Source: Pavlovales sp. CCMP2436
Lineage: Eukaryota; Haptophyta; Pavlovophyceae; Pavlovales
Reading direction: 5' to 3'
DNA: 17,452 bases
NCBI GenBank assembly: GCA_026770615.1
Contig: MU631310.1
Coordinates: 599,699-617,150 of the forward strand
The notes below the pieces were generated by a model, which saw nothing but the letters and a program-made list of their open reading frames with translations, ran no database searches and was not told the DNA's origin. Both the position numbers and the translations under genes were made by a program. Below, piece after piece: positions 7,982-14,681 of the stretch. Position 1 is the stretch's first letter; each line of letters begins with the position of its first letter.

Positions 7982-8132
7982 GAGTTAAAGCCGCAGGGAA
8001 AACCACGCAAGACCCAACCACCATCAAGGATGAAGAAGCCGCCTACACAGAGAGCCTCATGAACCCACAGCAAGCCCAAAATCAACCCTAGCCGCGCCCC
8101 GCAAGCGCACTCCGCAGAACCCGACACCAAAC

Positions 8133-8249
8133 ATGCCCCCAACACCACCAGCACGGGCCCTACCCGTTACACAACACGAGGCCACACCACCAAACATGCC
8201 TCCAACGCCACCAGCCAGGGCCCTACCCGCTACACAACACGAGGCCACA
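8133..8249. repeat. Tandem 63-bp repeat, two units
   Basis: Unit 1 starts at 8133 and unit 2 at 8196. They share CAACACGAGGCCACACC and differ at a few positions. The period of 21 codons keeps the plus-strand frame. Confidence 0.8.
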
Positions 8250-8837
8250 CCAAGCCCGCCAGGCAAACGCGCATTGAGCCAGGTCAAGCCTGCCCCGCCG
8301 CAGAGGCCGCCTCCAGCCACTCCTCTAGCGCTGCCAGCATCGGCCATACCCATAGAATACGAGGCTACCGTACCAGCTCATCCATGCGCCCGCCCAATGA
8401 GCCCGGTCAAACCTGCCACAAACTCGCGCATGACGCGCTTAGCGTCCAAAAGGGCCCCCGATGCCAACCAGGCCACAGAACGCCAAGCCGCCAGTGACAA
8501 ACGCCCCAAACCCAAACAGGAGCCATCAAGCTCAAAATCAACCCTAGCCGCGCCCCGCAAGCGCACACCGAGCCAGGGCAACCCTGCCAGGCCACAGAAG
8601 TCGGCCCCAGCCACCCCCCCACTGCCACCAGCACCAGCCATATCCACCGTACAATACGAGGCCATACCTCAACGCGTGATGCGCTCATCCAAACGCAAAC
8701 AAGATCCAGCAAGCCCAGAATCCATCCAACAGCCCAAAAAGAAGGCGCGTCAGATACGCAATTGGGAAGAAAAATGCCCTGAACCAAAACCCAAAACCAC
8801 TGAGCCCGATGCCCACCCTAGTGAAGGGGTGGGGTAG
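8133..8837 (+). CDS. Hypothetical Pro/Ala/Lys-rich repeat protein
   Basis: 234 residues; the frame is open from 8034, so coding may begin upstream of this ATG. The start is two tandem 63-bp units encoding MPPTPPARALPVTQHEATPP and a near-copy. More degenerate relatives follow (PPATPLALPASAIPIEYEAT; PATPPLPPAPAISTVQYEAI). The C-terminal part is basic, with a nuclear-localisation-like PKKKARQ and KRKQ clusters. No catalytic domain is visible. The low T content makes long open frames likely by chance, which lowers confidence. Confidence 0.3.
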   Translation: MPPTPPARALPVTQHEATPPNMPPTPPARALPATQHEATPSPPGKRALSQVKPAPPQRPPPATPLALPASAIPIEYEATVPAHPCARPMSPVKPATNSRMTRLASKRAPDANQATERQAASDKRPKPKQEPSSSKSTLAAPRKRTPSQGNPARPQKSAPATPPLPPAPAISTVQYEAIPQRVMRSSKRKQDPASPESIQQPKKKARQIRNWEEKCPEPKPKTTEPDAHPSEGVG

Positions 8838-8857
8838 ACCGGGCCCAAGCAAAAGCC

Positions 8858-8906
8858 TCCCACTTTGTGGTTCCTGCCCCTCGTGGGTAAGAATCACATT
8901 GTGGGA
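8858..8906. repeat. Imperfect 16-bp palindrome closing the A+C-skewed block
   Basis: TCCCACTTTGTGGTTC and the complement of GAATCACATTGTGGGA match at 13 of 16 positions around a 17-bp spacer. It lies where the base skew reverses, so it could mark an element end or a terminator-like structure. Confidence 0.5.
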
Positions 8907-10565
8907 TAATGGCTGTCGTAGTATAGTTGTCTGTGCTATGGCGCTACAGGATTGTCGCGTGCGCAGGCGTGCGGCAGCTCGAGGCTCGAGATGCCGAGGA
9001 GTTCGGTCAGCAGCAAATCAGTCGAGCGGCGTTGATTGTCGTTTTGTTGAACAGACTCAGCGGTGGGGACGGTATCCGGTGTGCTCGGAAAGTTCCCCGG
9101 ATCCGAGTGTTTTTCAACGCTCTGGTTCGGGTTTCAGAACCATTCGGGGGCGGACGTATAACTAGAAATTTACAACAACCACCCCCATCACACCAGGTGC
9201 AGCGGCGAGCTCAGCCAGGTGTACTCACCTGAGGTAGACGCAGCGAGCTACCTAGCGCGCCGCTGAAGCCGATCACGTACCGCGTCGAGGATGCTTGCAC
9301 GCTGGCGCGGTGGACGATCGTTCATGAGCGCCGGCTCTGCTCGCCCGCCGCCTATGCCGGGTGCCTAACCCGCCTACGGCCGGTCTCGTGGCATCCGATC
9401 ACATCGGTTCCTAACGGCCTTCGCCGCACGCACACGATTGGCGAGCGATGGCCGACTGCACGGTCCGGCGGGCAGGGCCGATGGGCCATCGCATCTCCGG
9501 CGGATCGGCTCGGCAGCGACAAGCGCCGCCCGCTTCTCGACGCAAGGCGCGCGTGCCGCGGGCAGCATGGGCGCAGCTGTCCATTCCGGCACACAGCAGC
9601 GCGCGAGCCAGCTACGTTCTCGATCCTCTTCGGCGGCCACACAATCAGAAGCCCTCTCTTGCGATGAGGGTACCTGCACCGCGCTCAGAGCCACCCGCGA
9701 TAGGGGGGACGGGGGGGGAGGCTGCTCTGCTCGTCGCCTCCTACCGTGCGCCGCGACGCAGGCGAGCTTCGCTGATGCTGGCCTGTTGCAGTGTGGCAAG
9801 GCGCATGGCTATTGATCAGTATGCGCTCTGCACGCCGGGAAGGGGGGGGGTAACGCGAACAGCCCTGGAGCATGCGAGTTGGGCTCTACGCGCGCCCTGG
9901 TCGGCCAGCGCTGCTACTAGACGAGCATGCGCCTACGCCTTCGCACGCCTCGCTTGACGCAAAGCGTCTGGCTATGTTCGGCCCGCGGTGCCATGAGCAC
10001 ATCGCGGAGGCGCGCTGACGAAGCTCGCAGCGATCGATATAGAATATCAGCAGCGCGCACGGTTCGCAGAGATCGCAAGAGCTCGAGCTTGCGGGTCGCG
10101 GAATTCGAGCCGCTCCGGCGCTCCCTAAATTATCCCGGCTTTAGTCTAGCTGTAGCTTACCCTTCTGTTCCAGCTAGCTTGCAGCCGTGTGCGTGCATTG
10201 ATAATATTCTTTAATGGCCATCATCAGAACATAAGTTAGTTATTATGCTGCTGATCAACCGCGTCGGACTCGGAACACTTTTAAAACGATGAAGACTCCA
10301 CGCGTCCGCATTCATTATCAGAAAGGATGCATCCTGCGCTGTTTATGAGTCACAGTGAGAATGCTAGATCCTGGCGTGAAGCCGGTAGTGGAATCGCGGT
10401 CGGGCTGTGTAGTAGCAACACACTTTGATAATGTCTACGATAAATTTAAGCAGAAGATTAAATTTGCGGTCACGGGTAGGGTGGCCCACGCCACTGACGG
10501 CTTTGAAAAAATGTATTTTACGGCATGAATTTAATCAGATTCGGTCCAAAACGGGTTAAGGGCCG
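8907..10565. other. No supported gene
   Basis: Open frames of up to about 170 codons exist on both strands at 9350-9960 and overlap each other. They have Arg/Ala/Pro-rich shadow-like composition and no recognisable motif. A plus-strand frame without ATG runs from 9233 to about 9670. From 10200 the sequence becomes more AT-rich and frames are short. I see no RNA gene or element end here. Confidence 0.5.
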
Positions 10566-10585
10566 CGAATAAAACGTTTTATTCG
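10566..10585. repeat. Perfect 20-bp palindrome
   Basis: CGAATAAAACGTTTTATTCG is its own complement with no loop, and GGC/GCC lies just outside. It is 316 bp upstream of the next gene and could be a binding site for a dimeric protein or a cruciform. Confidence 0.8.
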
Positions 10586-10900
10586 GCCGAAGGTCGACCG
10601 CCTGCCAAAATGGGCGTTCGACTGCCGTCTCGCACATCCTCTCGCCGCCGCGGCTGCCGTATCGAGTGCCATGCTGGATGTTGTCCGGACGTCACAGCGG
10701 AACTTCGAGCCAGATCTCCGGGATCTTCGACCCCGACACTGGGCCGTTGGCCTCGAAAAGTTTGGTGGCGCGCGTAACCAGCGGCCGTTTGAACGGATTC
10801 AAACGTTCGCACATCGATCGAGCTCGGGACCAGTGCTCGCGAGGGCGCACACGGACGGGTTCATCCCGACTCGGAAGGGGTTCAATCGACCGAGTGGATA

Positions 10901-11561
10901 ATGGCGGGCGCCTCGTCGAGCGCGGCAGCCTCTCTGCCCTCCGGGCCGCTCATCGGCTCCGGTCCCGAGATGGGCTCAAATGGTGGTTTTGGGGTCCTCG
11001 AGGTCGAGCAGCCGTTGCTCGAGCAGACTGTGGCCGGGCGGGCGGAGGCTGCGCTCTACGCCGATTGTCCTTGACGGAGAGGCACACGACCGCTCGGGCC
11101 AGCCCGCCGAGCTCGACCTCGAGACGGTCAAGGAGGTGTACAAGGCCACGCAAACCGTGCACGCTGCGCTCAAGGTCGAGCAGTTCGAGGCACTCAAGGC
11201 GGCGGGCCTCCCTTACCTCCACGCCGCCTTTGGCTTCGCGCTCGTGGACCACCTCGGGTACCCTTCGGGACTGGGCAAGGATGCGTCGTTCGTGCAGATC
11301 GGCAAGAACGTCGAGAGGCAGATGAAGCGCGGAGCCAAGGCATTCCCGGGCTGCTCGCGGGCGGGGCTCGAGCTGCTCTGCTGCGGTGCCCCGGCATTGC
11401 CAACGCCGGCAGCGGTGGGTGCGGAGGCGGCAGCATCGCCGAGTAGCGCGGCGAGCGCGCGCACGCCAGTCCCGCAGCGCGAGCTCTCGATACCGGTCGA
11501 GGCGTACGACGCAGTGCTCGCTCTGACGGTGCGGCTGGACGAGGCTAGGCGGAACGAGTAG
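10901..11561 (+). CDS. Uncharacterised protein gene with apparent +1 frameshift at CCT-TGA-C
   Basis: From the ATG at 10901 a coding-like frame runs 57 codons (MAGASSSAAASLPSGPLIGS ... VLEVEQPLLEQTV ... ALYADCP) to TGA at 11072-11074. From 11073 in the +1 frame a second, strongly coding-like stretch follows: DGEAHDRSG, ELDLETVKEVYKATQTVHAA, FEALKAAGLPYLHAAFGFAL, DASFVQIGKNVERQMKRGAK, ending at 11561. Joined, they give about 219 aa. The middle looks globular and helical; the tail is Ala/Pro-rich. I do not recognise the family. The alternative is a start at the ATG of 10980 in the second frame; that N-terminus is Ser/Arg-rich and could be a mitochondrial presequence. A sequencing error, a true indel or programmed recoding could each explain the break. 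Confidence 0.55.
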
Positions 11562-11925
11562 GCCTTGCTTGATACGATGCTGTTTCCTGCGGCCGTCGCA
11601 GTGTGCGCGCTCGCAGCGTCGCGACGCTGTCCACTTGAGGTACTCGCTGGCACCTCTCTACCACCCGTCTCGCTCGGGTCCTCAAGTGGATGTGCGTCGC
11701 GCGCTTGTGGTGGGCGCTGCTGCGCGCGGCGGCGGGCCGCACACAGAGACGCCGCTCAAGGCTACCAAGGCTACGAAGACGATGCTACTCCCTGCGGCCG
11801 CCACGGCAGGGCTGCGGCGGCCGAGGCGCGGCCGAGGCGGGGCGTGGGGGCCAGGGCGCACACACTCACACCCTTTGGTGTGAGTGCTGGTGCATGAGGG
11901 TTTGAGTCGATCGCTCGAACTCAGC
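11562..11925. repeat. Palindrome-rich 3' region of the uncharacterised gene
   Basis: Successive structures are a perfect 16-bp palindrome CAGCGTCGCGACGCTG (11614-11629), directly followed by an 11-bp inverted repeat TCCACTTGAGG/CCTCAAGTGGA (11630-11640 and 11680-11690). There is also a 10-bp hairpin CACTCACACC-CTTT-GGTGTGAGTG (11863-11886). A degenerate direct repeat of ACGATGCT..CCTGCGGCCG starts at 11574 and at 11779. No gene is supported. Confidence 0.7.
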
Positions 11926-11982
11926 CTGACGTCGATCAAGCCAGTGACTGAACAACACCTGTTGAACCATGCTGAGCCGCTA
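11926..11982 (+). repeat. 57-bp repeat, copy 1 (inverted with respect to 13839-13895)
   Basis: This copy matches the complement of 13839-13895 at 54 of 57 positions. The shared core includes GAACAACACCTGTTGAACCA. It lies 84 bp beyond the stop codon of the pseudouridine synthase gene. TA-rich sequence follows the inner end of both copies. Confidence 0.85.
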
Positions 11983-12065
11983 ATATATAATTAACCAATG
12001 ACAATGAACACATACTTTTTAATTCGTTCAAGAATTTCACGATCCACAGCCTGAAAGTCACCAAC

Positions 12066-13145
12066 TCAATTGGCGTCGAACAGGGCGGGGTCGAATATTG
12101 TCAACACCTGCGCAGCGAGCTCGGCTGCGAGTCCACTTTCGACAACGGGCTCGTCGTCACCCCCGCGCGGCACCTCGGCCGCGGCGCAGCAGCTCCGGAA
12201 CCAGCTCGCCGGCGGTGGCGCCAGCTCCTGCGTCAGGACCAGACCGCCATTTGCATGCCAGCATCCGGCATTGAGCGGCGACACGGCGGAGATTAGTCCA
12301 CCGTGCTCCTGCAGCTCCGGCACCGCGATGCTCGCGGCGTGCAGAAAGACAGTCCGGCCGGAGGCGGATAGGGCTTCACCGGGCCATTCGCCGAGCGGTC
12401 TGGCGCCGTACTTTGCGTCGCCCACGATTGGGTGCAATGCATGCGCCAGGTGCACGCGCAGCTGGTGTCTCCGGCCAGTCACCGGCTGACACCAGACGAG
12501 AGATACTGGCTCGCCGTCGCGGGTCTCCGCGTGCGCGGCAAGCCGCACGCGCGTGAGCGCGCGCTTGCCGTTCGCCTTGACCTTCTGCATCGAGCGCCGC
12601 TGAGAAGTCTCGATCCTGAAGTCGAGCTCGGCGCCGTCGTGTTCGTGCCAGCTCGGGGGGCAGTGCCCTTCCACGAGTGCCACATAGATCTTGGCGACGA
12701 GACCCGCCTGCCACAGAATTCCCACGCGAGAAGCCGCCTCGGGCGTGGTGGCCGCGACCATGCACCCAGACGTGGGTCGGTCCAAATTGTGACAAAATGC
12801 CGCTCCCACCCCGAGCTCTGCCTCCGCGAGCCGCTCCAGTTGCCAGTCATGCGGCTTATTCACGACCACGACCCCGCCGCCTCGCCCCACCGCGAGCACG
12901 CGATTTGGCTGCTCCACGCTCGGACTGTCGTTCATCATGACGACAACCCGCCCTGTCGAGAGCACCACGCCGCCCCGCCCAACCACGAGTTCGCGCGGCG
13001 GCTGCGCCGCGCTTGCGGGGCTGTGGTGGAGCACGGCGAGCAACAGGCAGCTCTGCGCCAAAAACACGCAGAGCTGCCTGCTTATCGCCAAGGTGCAGGA
13101 TGATGATGATGGTCGCGGTTGGGCGGAGTGCAAGAAGCTCGCCAT
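12066..13145 (-). CDS. RluA-family pseudouridine synthase, probably organelle-targeted
   Basis: Complete 359-aa single-exon protein. Family members isomerise uridine to pseudouridine in rRNA, tRNA or other RNA. Motifs are VVVVNKPHDW (about 92-101), CHNLDRPTSG (118-127, with the catalytic Asp122 in the LDR context), the CQPVTGRRHQLRVHLAHALH block (219-238) and PIVGDAKYG (239-247). There is no S4 domain before the catalytic domain. The first 50 residues have a Ser-rich start and a hydrophobic stretch (LCVFLAQSCLLLAVL), consistent with a signal anchor or bipartite plastid leader. ELVVGRGGVVLSTGRVVV at 52-69 resembles AVGRGGGVVVVNKP further on, so a short internal duplication is likely. Met70/Met71 is an alternative start giving a leaderless form. 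The gene is convergent with the 10901-11561 gene and is framed by 57-bp inverted repeats. Confidence 0.9.
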   Translation of the reverse strand: MASFLHSAQPRPSSSSCTLAISRQLCVFLAQSCLLLAVLHHSPASAAQPPRELVVGRGGVVLSTGRVVVMMNDSPSVEQPNRVLAVGRGGGVVVVNKPHDWQLERLAEAELGVGAAFCHNLDRPTSGCMVAATTPEAASRVGILWQAGLVAKIYVALVEGHCPPSWHEHDGAELDFRIETSQRRSMQKVKANGKRALTRVRLAAHAETRDGEPVSLVWCQPVTGRRHQLRVHLAHALHPIVGDAKYGARPLGEWPGEALSASGRTVFLHAASIAVPELQEHGGLISAVSPLNAGCWHANGGLVLTQELAPPPASWFRSCCAAAEVPRGGDDEPVVESGLAAELAAQVLTIFDPALFDAN

Positions 13146-13838
13146 CCGGTCAGAAAGCCCCAGGCGGCGAGCGGAGGCTGGCCAGGCGCGGGGGAAGACT
13201 GGCGCTCGGCGACAGGAACTCCCCCAGACTGGAGGCAGACTCGCTCGCAGGATGGCTGCTGCCGATTGAGATTAAAAATTGCCGATTGGCACCACTCCGC
13301 ACTAGCGACGATTGGGATTAAAAATTGCTGGCGGGAGACGCGGTCAGTGTTTGACACGCTGCCCGGGTGACTGACAGCTTTCACGCCCACACACTCGTGG
13401 AAACAATTTTACTCGCAGGCAGACTGGCTGCTACTCGGCAGCGACAATTTTAATAACGTACACAGATTTTTTTCGGTTGTGCTGTCGCAAAATATGCCCT
13501 TCGGGGGTCCTCCGGGGCCCCTCCCGGGGGGGCCCTAGGCCCTACCCATCCTCGACAGACGGTCGTCCTGCCCGGACAGGGTGGTCTTGATGGACAGTCG
13601 TCCCGCCCGGACACCGTATCGTGGCGCACAGTCGACTCAAATGCAGACAAATGCCACGGCTGTGCATGCGGAGCAGGTTCAGGTTTCGGCTCGCGTCCGG
13701 GTGCAGCCAGGGCACCCGGAGAAGCGCCTTTATTTGGTTGTTCGTTCGGGTTCTTCTTTTGTGTGGCAGGACAAGGTGCGTGCCTAGTCTGCCATTGATG
13801 CCATTGCCGGGCGCCTTGAGTATTAAAGTATATATATA
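13146..13838. other. Upstream region of the pseudouridine synthase gene; short direct repeats, no supported gene
   Basis: CGATTGAGATTAAAAATTGC at 13263-13282 recurs with one change at 13309-13328. GTCGTCCTGCCCGGACA at 13562-13578 recurs with one change at 13597-13613. A GC-rich run of G and C blocks lies at 13503-13540. A small plus-strand frame (13591-13787, ending LYLVVRSGSSFVWQDKVRA) is open in T/G-rich sequence, but I cannot assign it. Confidence 0.55.
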
Positions 13839-13895
13839 TAGCGGCTCAGCATGGTTCAACAGGTGTTGTTCACTCACTGACTTGTTCGACGTCAG
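13839..13895 (-). repeat. 57-bp repeat, copy 2 (inverted with respect to 11926-11982)
   Basis: This is the complementary copy of 11926-11982 with three mismatches, preceded by a (TA)n tract at 13829-13840. Together the copies bracket 1.86 kb that holds the pseudouridine synthase gene. No clear target-site duplication is seen outside them, so a transposon is not established. Confidence 0.85.
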
Positions 13896-13991
13896 ACGTT
13901 AGTCCTGGCAGCAGGGATGGTGGTGGTAGAGGTGAGGTTCGTGGTGAACTCGTATTAAAGTACCCCTGGCCCTTTCGTCCTTCACGCCGCG

Positions 13992-14053
13992 GACTCATGA
14001 ACAGTCGGTGTGAAATCGATTTTCGGGCTTCTCACACCGGTTGTTCATGAGTC
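13992..14053. repeat. 22-bp near-perfect inverted repeat (hairpin)
   Basis: Arms 13992-14013 and 14032-14053 (GACTCATGAACA...GGTGTGA and complement) pair at 20 of 22 positions around an 18-bp loop. The mismatched pair lies together in the middle of the arms. Confidence 0.85.
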
Positions 14054-14681
14054 ATAGCGCCCCGGAGCTCGCGAACGCTCGCTGCGGACGGGCAAGACGC
14101 ACATGACGATGGAAGTTCGCGTAAAGACGACGATGGCTTCGTGTCGCCACCCGAGCATGACCGCGCGCGTCTTCTACTTCCAGGGGTCCCAGCGCGCGCG
14201 CGCAACGACGCCTCCTCGCTTCGCCCGGTGAGGGTCCGCGGCCGCGGGTAAGGCTTTGAAGGAACGGATCGCAAAAAGTGGCAACAACCCTCTTGACGGT
14301 TTTTCACTGCCTCCTTCTCCCCCGCCAGGTGACGCTTTGCGAAGCGTCACCAGGGGTTAAAAAGGTTCCATGGTTGCTAAATTGGATTGGCGGGTACAGT
14401 GGTTTAAGCTGTTCATTTGTTCCCATGGTTGCTTGAATAAATAGCTTTTTGTCCCATACACCTCCGTTAAAGATCCACAAACGCCGCAGGGACATCATCA
14501 TTGCATTTTTGGCGGAAAAATCTGCGATAGATGTCGGCCGTTGGCCTACGCTGATTGGCGAGAGAGACAGTACTCGGGGGGGACCTCAGGAGCACCGTTA
14601 GGCCGCCGCGCAGGGCCCACTATGTTGACAGCAGGATGTGACTCGGACAGCTAATGCAGCACCCGCATCGCGGCAATCCTC
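14054..14681. other. Non-coding stretch with a perfect hairpin; possible upstream exons of the next gene
   Basis: A perfect 10-bp hairpin GGTGACGCTT-TGCG-AAGCGTCACC lies at 14328-14351. It directly follows an acceptor-like pyrimidine tract ending CCCCCGCCAG, and a donor-like GTGAGG lies near 14229. CCATGGTTGCT occurs twice (about 14369 and 14424). The in-frame region just before 14682 has an acceptor-like TGCAG, so the following gene may have 5' exons here. None can be proved. Confidence 0.4.

Larger units (their letters stand above)
7431..8860 (+). other. A+C-skewed block with repeat-bearing reading frames, possibly a decayed mobile or transferred gene
   Basis: The plus strand here is rich in A and C and poor in T and G, unlike the balanced G/C of the flanking genes. 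The skew begins right after the MITE and stops near 8860. Three plus-strand frames follow each other with frame changes: one to 7981, one to 8091 and one to 8837. An exact 34-bp repeat occurs at 8077-8110 and 8533-8566. No known domain was recognised. A broken single gene or a mobile-element remnant both fit. Confidence 0.45.

Noticed and set aside
9352..9957. Overlapping open frames on both strands
   Set aside because: Composition is Arg/Ala/Pro-rich as in chance frames of GC-rich DNA, the frames overlap on opposite strands, and no motif is recognisable.
10901..11561. Ornithine decarboxylase antizyme, because of the +1 shift at TGA
   Set aside because: The second-frame protein lacks the antizyme domain pattern. 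Only the recoding layout is similar.
14070..14230. Kinesin/P-loop-like GKTHMTM on the plus strand
   Set aside because: The preceding glycines of a P-loop are missing (SLRTGKTH), the frame opens just after a stop and is short, and no other motor motif is present.
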